Source of the DNA: Pyrobaculum sp. WP30
GTDB taxonomy: Archaea; Thermoproteota; Thermoprotei; Thermoproteales; Thermoproteaceae
DNA length: 64,000 nucleotides
Direction: 5' to 3'
NCBI GenBank assembly: GCA_001189275.1
Contig: CP012158.1
Coordinates: 310,001-374,000, forward strand
The position numbers and the translations under genes were made by a program. Below are positions 35,578 to 42,600 of this stretch, piece after piece. The notes under the pieces are model-generated. The model worked only from the letters and a program-made list of their open reading frames with translations. It was not told the DNA's origin and made no database searches. Positions within the stretch are counted from its first letter, which is position 1; the number at the start of each line of letters is the position of its first letter.

Positions 35578-36176
35578 AGCCGCGCGATGTGGTAGTCGCC
35601 GTACTGCTCCACAGAGCCGCAGCGGTAGGGGATCTTCACGTCTAGGTACCTCACCACAAGCGTGTGGTACTCCCCCAGCTCCCCCAGGGGATCCACCCCC
35701 AGCCGCCTCGCCAGCGCTATGAACTCCTCCACGTTTTCTCTAGTCACCAGGCGGCACACCAGCTCTCTATGCCTAGCCCCGATTATTAAGACGTCCATGT
35801 GTTGCACCTCCTCCCTCAGCACCTGGGCCGGGTCTCTGCCCCACAGCGGCTCCCTGAACTCGGCACCCGCCTTGGCCGCAAGCCGCTTCATGTATCTAAG
35901 GTGGTCCTCCACGGCCTGGTCCCCAGCTACCAGTACCTTGGCCCCGAGCCGCCTCAGCAGAGAGACCTTGGTCTCGAACTCGCCGCCTTTTGGTAGATTC
36001 ACGGTCAACGTCGGCACGCCCAGCGCCAGGGCCAGCTCCACCGTCTTGTGTAGGTTGAGGAGGTGCGGCGAGGGCCGGGGGAATTGGTAGACCGAGACGA
36101 AGAAGAGGTCCACAGGCCGCTCCAGGTGGTAGGCGTAGACCGAGTCCTTACCCCCCGAGAAGAAAAGCACCTTCAT
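35574..36176 (-). CDS. DUF71/COG2102 PP-loop ATPase, cobalamin-linked type
   Basis: 200 residues. The PP-loop is LFFSGGKDSVYAYHLERP. The segment VAGDQAVEDHLRYMKRLAAK and the end GELGEYHTLVV match the DUF71 family, whose main branch makes diphthamide (Dph6) and whose other archaeal branch is found next to B12 genes and has been predicted to act in B12 salvage. Sitting inside the cbi operon, it belongs with the second group. It overlaps cbiF by 4 nt upstream and the asparagine-synthetase-like gene downstream. Confidence 0.78.
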   Translation of the reverse strand: MKVLFFSGGKDSVYAYHLERPVDLFFVSVYQFPRPSPHLLNLHKTVELALALGVPTLTVNLPKGGEFETKVSLLRRLGAKVLVAGDQAVEDHLRYMKRLAAKAGAEFREPLWGRDPAQVLREEVQHMDVLIIGARHRELVCRLVTRENVEEFIALARRLGVDPLGELGEYHTLVVRYLDVKIPYRCGSVEQYGDYHIARL

Positions 36177-36946
36177 GACTTAGACCTGCGGTGGCTGTGG
36201 CTGAATGTGGGATTGTAGACAGAGCTCCGCGGGACCTCCCTCGGCTTTACGGAGTTGCCCACGATTATTACGGCATCTCTCACGATCCTCTCCGCCTTGA
36301 CCTTCTCGGCTATGTCCGCGAGGGTTCCCACTACAATTTTTTCGTCGGGCCAAGAGGCCTTGTAGACAACTCCCACGGGCGTCTCGGGGGGCAGGCCGCC
36401 CTCTGTAAGCTCCTTGACCACCTTGTCTATGACGTGGACGCCTGTGTATATGGCCAGGGCCGCCCCCATCTCTTTGGCGAATCTAGCCGCGGTCTTCAAG
36501 TCGCCGCGCATCTCCACCCTGGCGGAGGCCCGCGTAATGACCACAGTCTGCACCTCCTTGGGCACAGTCAGCTCGATCTCCATGGCCGCCGCGGCGGCCA
36601 GCGCCGCGGTGACGCCCGGCACCACCTCGTATGGTATCCCGAGCTGTTGTAGCGGCAGTAGCTCCTCCCACAACGCGCCGTATATGGCTGGGTCGCCGGA
36701 CTTCAGCCTCACCACCAGCTTCCCCTCCGAAGCCTTCTTCACAATGATGTCCACGATCTCCTCGGTGGTCATCGTGGCGCTGTTGTATATCTCCGCCCCC
36801 TCCTTTACGTACTTCAAAAGCTCGGGGTTCACCAGCGAGCCGGCGTATATCACCACGTCTGCTTGTTGCAGATACTTCATGCCTTTGACCGTGATGAGCT
36901 CGGGGTCGCCGGGGCCGGCCCCCACGAAGACTACCTTCCCCGCCAT
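36173..36946 (-). CDS. cbiF: Cobalt-precorrin-4 C11-methyltransferase
   Basis: 257 residues of the tetrapyrrole methylase family. VVFVGAGPGDPELITVKGMK, YAGSLVNPELLKYV, VVRLKSGDPAIYGALWEEL and VVPGVTAALAAAAAMEIELT are all typical of CbiF/CobM. It adds the methyl group at C11. ATG 36946 is chosen because the methylase domain begins right there and it overlaps the cbiL end by 16 nt; the longer frame to 37,015 would run further into cbiL. Confidence 0.9.
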   Translation of the reverse strand: MAGKVVFVGAGPGDPELITVKGMKYLQQADVVIYAGSLVNPELLKYVKEGAEIYNSATMTTEEIVDIIVKKASEGKLVVRLKSGDPAIYGALWEELLPLQQLGIPYEVVPGVTAALAAAAAMEIELTVPKEVQTVVITRASARVEMRGDLKTAARFAKEMGAALAIYTGVHVIDKVVKELTEGGLPPETPVGVVYKASWPDEKIVVGTLADIAEKVKAERIVRDAVIIVGNSVKPREVPRSSVYNPTFSHSHRRSKS

Positions 36947-37554
36947 ATGTACGCCACGGTGAAGTAGTCGTCCCAAGTCACCTCCCCCGACACCTCCCCA
37001 TCCTTCATGTAGCACCTCCTCACTGCGACGCCGCCGAACCGCCGCAACAAGCTGTTTACCACGTCCACGTTCCTATTGGCCTTGACCACAACCACTATGT
37101 CGAAGAGCTCCGCCGCGGCCTCCAGCAGGTCGCGTCTGGAGGCGGGCACCACGGCCAAGGCCTGGTCCCCCACGGCTAGGACTCGGCCTGCGTACTGCGC
37201 ACACGCCGTGATGGACGTGACCCCCGGCACAAACTCCGCCGGTGTCTTCACAAAGGGCATGAGCTTGGCGAAGGTGCTGTAGAGCGCCGGGTCCCCCAGC
37301 TGCGCATATACCGCGTTGCCCCCCGCTTCGATCCCCTGGGCGATCCTCCTCAACTCCTCCTCAGTGGTGCGGCCCATGGGGAACTCCACCACGACCACCT
37401 CGGCATCTGTATACCTCCGGACTATCCGCTCCGCGAGGCTCCTCTCGGAGCGGGAGGAGGCTGGGACGTACACCACGTCTGCCCTCCGCAGGGCCTCAAC
37501 CGCCTTTACAGTCACTAGGGAGGGGTCGCCGGGGCCTAGGCCCACGACTATCAT
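36931..37554 (-). CDS. cbiL: Cobalt-factor-II/precorrin-2 C20-methyltransferase
   Basis: 207 residues. IVVGLGPGDPSLVTVKAVEA gives the SAM loop, then AQLGDPALYSTF and FVPGVTSITACAQYAGRVLA, as in CbiL, the first methylase after cobalt insertion. It overlaps cbiT by 4 nt. It is shorter than most bacterial CbiL (about 230), which is common in archaea. Confidence 0.87.
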   Translation of the reverse strand: MIVVGLGPGDPSLVTVKAVEALRRADVVYVPASSRSERSLAERIVRRYTDAEVVVVEFPMGRTTEEELRRIAQGIEAGGNAVYAQLGDPALYSTFAKLMPFVKTPAEFVPGVTSITACAQYAGRVLAVGDQALAVVPASRRDLLEAAAELFDIVVVVKANRNVDVVNSLLRRFGGVAVRRCYMKDGEVSGEVTWDDYFTVAYIWRGR

Positions 37555-38114
37555 AGCCTCACCGTCACGACGAATACGGGATTAAGCGGAGACAAGATTG
37601 TGTATCCGCCGACCTTCCTGCCCCTGGCCACATGCAACAACACCACCTCGTGGTTAAGCCCCTCGAGGAGGGGGGTCAGCGCCGATAGGGTTTCAAGCGT
37701 AACTACGTCTATCACCACTCTGCCTCCCGGCTTCACTAATTTAACGACTTCGGGCACTATCTTCGGCAGGTCCCTACCCCCTCCCCCCACGAAGGCCGAC
37801 GTAAACATAATGTCTCTCGGCAAGTCGCGGGGGGCCTCCCCGAGCGCCACGTGAATCCTATCTGCGACGCCGAACTTCTCCGCATTTCTCCTCGTGAGCT
37901 CCACAGCCCTCGGGCTTTTATCTATGGCGTAGACCTCGGCGCCTAGCAACGCCGCCTCCACCGACACGCTGCCCGTGCCGCACCCAACGTCGAGCAAGAC
38001 GTCGCCAGGCCCCACCTTGAGCTTAGAAATGACCACCGCCCTCACCTCCTCCTTCGTCATCGGCACCTCGGAGTCTCTTATGAACTCCTCGTCAGGTATG
38101 CCGGGGGCTCTCAT
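37551..38114 (-). CDS. cbiT: Cobalt-precorrin-6B C15-methyltransferase (decarboxylating)
   Basis: 187 residues with a Rossmann-type SAM fold. MTKEEVRAVVISKLKVGPGD, VLLDVGCGTGSVSVEAALLG and VYAIDKSPRAVELTRRNAEK are characteristic CbiT sequences. It methylates C15 and removes the acetate carboxyl on ring C. In many bacteria it is fused to CbiE; here CbiE is a separate gene 28 kb away. It overlaps cbiD upstream and cbiL downstream by 4 nt each. Confidence 0.9.
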   Translation of the reverse strand: MRAPGIPDEEFIRDSEVPMTKEEVRAVVISKLKVGPGDVLLDVGCGTGSVSVEAALLGAEVYAIDKSPRAVELTRRNAEKFGVADRIHVALGEAPRDLPRDIMFTSAFVGGGGRDLPKIVPEVVKLVKPGGRVVIDVVTLETLSALTPLLEGLNHEVVLLHVARGRKVGGYTILSPLNPVFVVTVRL

Positions 38115-39130
38115 GCCTGCGCCTCAACTCTCCCGTCTTCGCCGTATATCACCACCTTCACCTCCCTCCCCGCATGCCGGCTGAGCCTCTCCTTGACGCG
38201 GCCCGCCACCACAGACAGAACAGCCTCTCTGTGTTGCCCCAGGTAGGTAAGCGCCTCCGCCACGCTCTGCGCCCCCGCCACCTTCCTCAACACCTCATAC
38301 GGAACGTCTGCGGCCACCGCCGCGTAGATCAGAGATTCCATCCGGGCGTCGCAGTACCGGTGGTGCGTATTCAGAGCGCCAGCCGCCACCTTGACAAGCT
38401 TGGCAGGCAGACCGGAAACCACCACCTCGTCGAAGCCCATCTCAACCGCCAGCTTCACCGACACGCCGACCCAATCTCCAACCTTCACCACAACGTCGCC
38501 GAAGTCCCTCTTGGCGTACTCCACAGCCCTGTTTCCCGTGGCCAGCACCGCCAGCTTCGAGACGGCGCGGACCGCCCTCAGCTCGGCCTCGATGTGGCCC
38601 AGGTACTCCTCGTCGCTGACGGGGAACTCTATGCCGGTTGTGCCCAGTATCGAGATGCCGCCGAGAACGCCCACGTCTCTGTTCATCGTAAGCTCCGCCA
38701 GCCTCTCCCCCTCCGGCACCTCCACCAAGATCTCCACCTCCCCAACCCCGGCCTCCCCAACCGCGTCGAGAATCATCTGGCGAGGCACCGGGTTTATGGC
38801 GCACTCGCCCGGCGGCACCGGGAGGCCCGGCCTGGACACGACGCCCACGCCCCTGCCGCAAGTTATCTTAAGCGGACCCGGCCTTACACACGCCCTTATC
38901 ACGGCGCCGTCTAACACATCTGGGTTGTCGCCGGAGAATTTCCTGACCTCTGCGCAGTGCCACCCGCCGTCTATGTAAATCCGCTCCACCGGTATCTCAA
39001 GCCTGAGACCTATCGGCGTGGGGATGGTCACAGCCCTCGGGGACTCCTCCCTGAGGGAAAGCGCGGCGGCCTTGGCCGCCGCAGCGGCGGCGGCGCCTGT
39101 GGTGATGCCGAACCGTTTAAGGGTAAGCAT
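38111..39130 (-). CDS. cbiD: Cobalt-precorrin-5B C1-methyltransferase
   Basis: 339 residues. The N-terminal RFGITTGAAAAAAAKAAALS corresponds to the GYTTGTCAAAAAKAA motif of CbiD. KITCGRGVGVVSRPGLPVPP, GECAINPVPRQMI, ISILGTTGIEFPVSDEEYL and a segment around GALNTHHRYCDARMESLIYA are also diagnostic. It overlaps cbiH by 14 nt. CbiD methylates C1 after ring contraction. Confidence 0.92.
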   Translation of the reverse strand: MLTLKRFGITTGAAAAAAAKAAALSLREESPRAVTIPTPIGLRLEIPVERIYIDGGWHCAEVRKFSGDNPDVLDGAVIRACVRPGPLKITCGRGVGVVSRPGLPVPPGECAINPVPRQMILDAVGEAGVGEVEILVEVPEGERLAELTMNRDVGVLGGISILGTTGIEFPVSDEEYLGHIEAELRAVRAVSKLAVLATGNRAVEYAKRDFGDVVVKVGDWVGVSVKLAVEMGFDEVVVSGLPAKLVKVAAGALNTHHRYCDARMESLIYAAVAADVPYEVLRKVAGAQSVAEALTYLGQHREAVLSVVAGRVKERLSRHAGREVKVVIYGEDGRVEAQA

Positions 39131-39857
39131 ACTTGCGGTGGTAGCCCCTAGGCGTTATGAGGAAGCGGCGCCAGACGTACGTTTCGTCGTTGCCCACAAT
39201 CAGCATGGTGCGCATGTCCACCGACTCGACGTCGACGCCGTCTAGGGTGGTGACCACAACTCGCTGGCCCTGCCTATAGGCGTCCTTAACTACGCCGACC
39301 GGCGTGCCGCCTCCGCGCATCTGCCGCAGAACCGCCAGTACCTCCCTCAACAGTTGCTTATCTATCGGGTTGTAAAGGGCCAAGACGAAGCCCGCCGCGG
39401 CGGCTTGCCTAACCCTCTCCAATATGACCTCGCGGGGGGTCAGGAGCGGGCTTAGGTTAATCACGGCGAAGTCTGAGCCGAGCGGCGCGCCGAGCAACGC
39501 GCCGGCGGCCAAGGCGGCAGTGACGCCGGGGATCACCTTGATGGAGACGGGTGCGTCGAGCCTGCTGGCCATCTCCAGCACAAGCGGCGCCATGCCGAAG
39601 ACCTGCGGATCTCCGTCGCTCACCACAGCCACGCGCCTCCCCTCCCCAGCCAGCTCTAGGGCCTTCCTCGCCCTGTAGATCTCCTCGCGCATGCCGGCGG
39701 ACACCACCTCCTTCCCCTCTAAGAGGTCCAAGATCAGCTCTATGTAAGTCTTGTAGCCGATTACTACATCCGCCGCCTTAATCGCCTCCACGGCCTCGGG
39801 CGTCCGGGCGTTTGGAGGGCCGGGGCCGAACCCCACCACGTACAGCTCACCTGCCAT
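39117..39857 (-). CDS. cbiH: Cobalt-factor-III/precorrin-3B C17-methyltransferase
   Basis: 246 residues. ELYVVGFGPGPPNARTPEAV, YKTYIELILDLL, VVSDGDPQVFGMAPLVLE and VIPGVTAALAAGALLGAPLG are diagnostic for CbiH, the ring-contracting methylase. The glycine loop reads GPGPP rather than GPGD. ATG 39857 overlaps the end of the cbiX-cbiC gene by 11 nt; an in-frame TTG two codons before is less likely. Confidence 0.9.
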   Translation of the reverse strand: MAGELYVVGFGPGPPNARTPEAVEAIKAADVVIGYKTYIELILDLLEGKEVVSAGMREEIYRARKALELAGEGRRVAVVSDGDPQVFGMAPLVLEMASRLDAPVSIKVIPGVTAALAAGALLGAPLGSDFAVINLSPLLTPREVILERVRQAAAAGFVLALYNPIDKQLLREVLAVLRQMRGGGTPVGVVKDAYRQGQRVVVTTLDGVDVESVDMRTMLIVGNDETYVWRRFLITPRGYHRKYAYP

Positions 39858-40797
39858 ATGCAATCTTGACGAGCTCGTTGAAAAGCGCCGCCGCTACCCC
39901 CGACCCGCCGTATGTGCCGCGCACTACCACGGAGGGCACTCCACACTTTAAAAACTCCTCTTTTATCTGAGCGGCGTTTGTAAAGCCGACGGGCGCCGCC
40001 ACTGCAAAGGGCAGCTCGCCGCCGTCTCTGCAGTGCTCCACCACGGCGAGTAGGGCGGTGGGGGCGTTGCCGACCACCACGCCGGCAACGCCAACCCTCC
40101 TAAAGACGCACAACATGCCCGCGTACGACTTGGTGACGCCGGGAGAGCCGTCGGTGCAGTCCAGCGCCACATGTACGAGGCTTCGGTCGTACCGAAGGCC
40201 CGCCGCAACCATGTGGACGTCTGCGGCGATGGGGCCGCCCAGCCACTCCCTAAACGCGTCGGCCAAGTCGTCGAAGATGTGAAGAGCCTTGGCCACGTCG
40301 AGGTTGCCTGCGGCGTATGCGGCCCGCGCCCTCAACCTGTCCCTCCAGTCGGAAAGGTCCAGGCCCAGAGCCGACGCCACCGCGTTGAGAGACTCAGCCT
40401 CTATCTCCTCTGGGTCCAACACGTAGGAGGGGGTCTCGGCCCTCAACGCCGCCTTTATCCGGGCCTTGAGGGCTTGGTAGACAAGAGGCGAATCCCCCAG
40501 GGGCGGCGTCGCGTAGACAAGCCTGCCGAACGAGCTCCTCTGCCATCTGCCGACCTCTACGCCCAACTCGCCGAGGATGTCGCGGTATACGTGGTTCCCG
40601 CTTCCCAGAAACGCCAATGCGACGACCACAGGTCCTTCGCCGTTGCGCATGAGGTCGCGCCAGTTGGGCTCCGCATACTCGTTGTACCCAACCCGCACAG
40701 GCACGCCCAAGTCCTTTTCGAGACGGGAAGCCAACCTCTCCATCAACGAGTTGAAGTCGCGCCTCCGCGAGCCATGGTTAACGACAACTACCTCCAT
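39847..40797 (-). CDS. cbiX-cbiC: CbiX-CbiC fusion: sirohydrochlorin cobaltochelatase and precorrin-8 methylmutase
   Basis: 316 residues. Residues 1 to about 115 are a short-form CbiX with the chelatase His in VVVNHGSRRRDFNSLM and ALAFLGSGNHVYRDI, inserting cobalt into sirohydrochlorin. Residues about 120-316 are CbiC, with DPEEIEAESLNAV, a TKSYAGMLCVFRRVGVAGVV stretch, VVGNAPTALLAVVE and VAAPVGFTNAAQIKEEFL. CbiC moves the C11 methyl to C12 with a catalytic His in an R-x-I-H-x-x-G motif; here the aligned stretch reads RARAAYAAGNLD, with Tyr in place of His. ATG 40797 follows a tttttaaatat box by about 24 nt; it heads the cbi operon, joining the first and a late step. Confidence 0.87.
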   Translation of the reverse strand: MEVVVVNHGSRRRDFNSLMERLASRLEKDLGVPVRVGYNEYAEPNWRDLMRNGEGPVVVALAFLGSGNHVYRDILGELGVEVGRWQRSSFGRLVYATPPLGDSPLVYQALKARIKAALRAETPSYVLDPEEIEAESLNAVASALGLDLSDWRDRLRARAAYAAGNLDVAKALHIFDDLADAFREWLGGPIAADVHMVAAGLRYDRSLVHVALDCTDGSPGVTKSYAGMLCVFRRVGVAGVVVGNAPTALLAVVEHCRDGGELPFAVAAPVGFTNAAQIKEEFLKCGVPSVVVRGTYGGSGVAAALFNELVKIAYGR

Positions 40798-40814
40798 GGA
40801 GCCACAACATTTTC

Positions 40815-40828
40815 TATTTTTAAATATT
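40815..40828 (-). promoter_or_regulatory. TATA box of the cbi operon
   Basis: tatttttaaatatt, read on the minus strand, is centred about 24 nt upstream of the cbiX-cbiC ATG. It is the only strong box in front of the eight overlapping genes down to 34.7 kb. Confidence 0.6.
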
Positions 40829-40929
40829 GGCCTAGAATCCATTTAATAAATTTATCTGCGCCACCACGAGTAGATGCGCAGAGCGCCGACAACGCTTAGC
40901 CGCAAGCTTTCAGCAGAACATGAATATCA

Positions 40930-41610
40930 TGACCATGAAATTTAACACACTATGTTGCCACAGCTACACTCTAAATATACGCCATAGTATCTTGCAGTAC
41001 AGATGACAACTCCTCAGGAACAAGCAGAGAAACAGATCATCCGCCAACGGAGAAGAGCTAAAGCTCCTGCGGCGATGGTAGCCACGACGACAACTCACGA
41101 GTATAGCTTACTGTAGCAACGAGCTATCCACTGATGAGTCTCTTTTCCAACAGCAATACACCTGTCGCAACTGCGAAGCCGTCGCTAGCACTGTTGTGTT
41201 TGTAGGCGACAGATGTAACACATAGCGCACTGCATTAATTATGTTGGCAACCAACGGCGCAGATGCCGCATATCCTTCTACGGCCAGTATCATGCTTGCG
41301 GCCTTATTTTCTGGGTTTAAACCCAGATTCACGGACGCTACATAAACAGCTTAAATATGGGGAGACAGTCCCCGCATCGGGGCTGAAAGGTCAGCAACGG
41401 GACAGCAGCACGTCTCGCACCCGTGGCGTCGGGCGCGCAGTGCCAAGGAGCGCTGGCCGGAGTCCCGGGCCTCTGTCTATGCGTGTAACGACGCCATAAA
41501 CTGTTGCTTTGCGGCAGAGGAGGGCGGAAGGGCAGTAGTGTCCACCGCGTACCGGGGGCAGTTGACGCGCGCTTGGCCAGTTGCATTGGTAGTAAGGCTT
41601 ATATACAGCT
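40930..41610. repeat. Diverged long repeat, copy B
   Basis: Partner of copy A at 31.2 kb, in the same orientation. A minus-strand frame through it (41,108-41,332, LVANIINAVRYVLHLSPTNT) pairs with a frame in copy A but has no support as a gene. The right end (gtaaggcttatata then ctag) is the vapB promoter. It lies between the cbi operon promoter and vapB. Confidence 0.55.
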
Positions 41611-41624
41611 AGCGGTGTGTAGTT

Positions 41625-41852
41625 GTGGCTGTGGTTAGGGTTACGCGGAATTACCAGATAACGATTCCGGCCGAGGTGAGGAGGAGGCTTGGGATCAAGG
41701 CAGGAGATCGGGTGGTAGTGGAGGTGGAGGGCGACAAGATCGTCATAAGGAAGGCGGCTGGGGGTTTGCCGAGGATTCGGCTGGGGCGGAGGCTGACCCC
41801 CGAGGAGATAGATAGACTTGTGGAGGAAGGTGCGGCGAGAGGCGGTAGTTGA
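41625..41852 (+). CDS. vapB: AbrB-type VapB antitoxin
   Basis: 75 residues. VRVTRNYQITIPAEVRRRLG and IKAGDRVVVEVEGDKIVIRK form a classic SpoVT-AbrB swapped hairpin; the tail LTPEEIDRLVEEGA would bind the toxin. cttatatac (41597-41605) lies about 25 nt before GTG 41625. It overlaps the frameshifted PIN gene by about 23 nt. Confidence 0.82.
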   Translation: MAVVRVTRNYQITIPAEVRRRLGIKAGDRVVVEVEGDKIVIRKAAGGLPRIRLGRRLTPEEIDRLVEEGAARGGS

Positions 41853-42227
41853 CACCAACGCCATAATTTACTACGTGGTGGAGGACTCACCCATGCATGT
41901 AGAAGCTGAGGCTTACTTGACGGCTTAGACGTCTGGCACATGCCCACCGTGGTTATCCACGAGCTCGTCTGGTTCTTCAAAAAGGCGGCGCCGGAGGAGG
42001 GCGTCGGCGTGTTGAAGGCTCTTCTTGAGTACGAGAAGGCGGTGATCCACTGCGAATACGCCACAACATTGAGAGGGGCCGTAGGCGCCGGGTTAACCCA
42101 CTACAACGACGCCGTAGTGATCCTCACGGCAAAGAAGCTCGGGATACCCCTCGTCACCTTCGACACGCGTATGGCAAAGAGGGCAAAGGCACACGGCGTC
42201 TCCGTCTTGAGACGCCTAGACGATTGA
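41830..42227 (+). pseudogene. vapC: VapC-type PIN toxin with a single frameshift
   Basis: From GTG 41830 the frame reads VVDTNAIIYYVVEDSPMHVE and AEAYL, then stops at TAG 41,926. Shifting frame at the preceding cttactt run restores DGLDVWHMPTVVIHELVWFF and continues to the end with YNDAVVILTAKKLGIPLVTF and DTRM. All PIN acidic residues are present, so one base change (or sequencing error) separates this from an intact toxin. The antitoxin is intact, as expected if toxin loss is tolerated. Confidence 0.75.
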
Positions 42228-42339
42228 CGGCCGCCACACACCTCTGTCAGTCTGCCTAGTGCAATCCACCACTTCCTCAACCCTTCGAAGAACACGCCTG
42301 TCCCGGCGCGTCAAGTCCCAACTCCTATCGCCCTCGGCC

Positions 42340-42520
42340 ACGCTCTTTCACTTAGTCTCTTCATGTCCTCCTCCTTCGCCAGCTGTTCTTTGAGTGCGAG
42401 GTTCTGGCATCGTCAGCTTGGCCAGCGCCTCGTAGACGGTCCCTTCAAAGCCTCCAGAGTCTCTGGGTGCTTCTTCGACACCTGCTTCACCTCCCCGACA
42501 CGACTCGCAATTACAAACAG
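42340..42520 (-). pseudogene. Remnant of a DUF3782-type N-terminus
   Basis: Minus-strand pieces read VGEVKQVSKKHPETLEALKG, YEALAKLTM-like residues in a shifted frame, and LALKEQLAKEEDMKRL, matching the order in the intact protein at 12.1 kb (helix with HPE, YEALAKLMPWQNLA, coiled coil). Frames are broken. Nothing else is seen between 42,228 and 42,600. Confidence 0.4.
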
Positions 42521-42600
42521 TTTAAGAACTTGCGTTTGAGGATGTTGGCAAAAGATATAGGGTCAAAAAGAGAAGGAAAAAAGGGTGTTTTGTTAGGGGT

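Noticed and set aside
38174-38914. 246-codon plus-strand frame inside cbiD
   Set aside because: His/Arg/Leu-rich shadow of an unmistakable cbiD.
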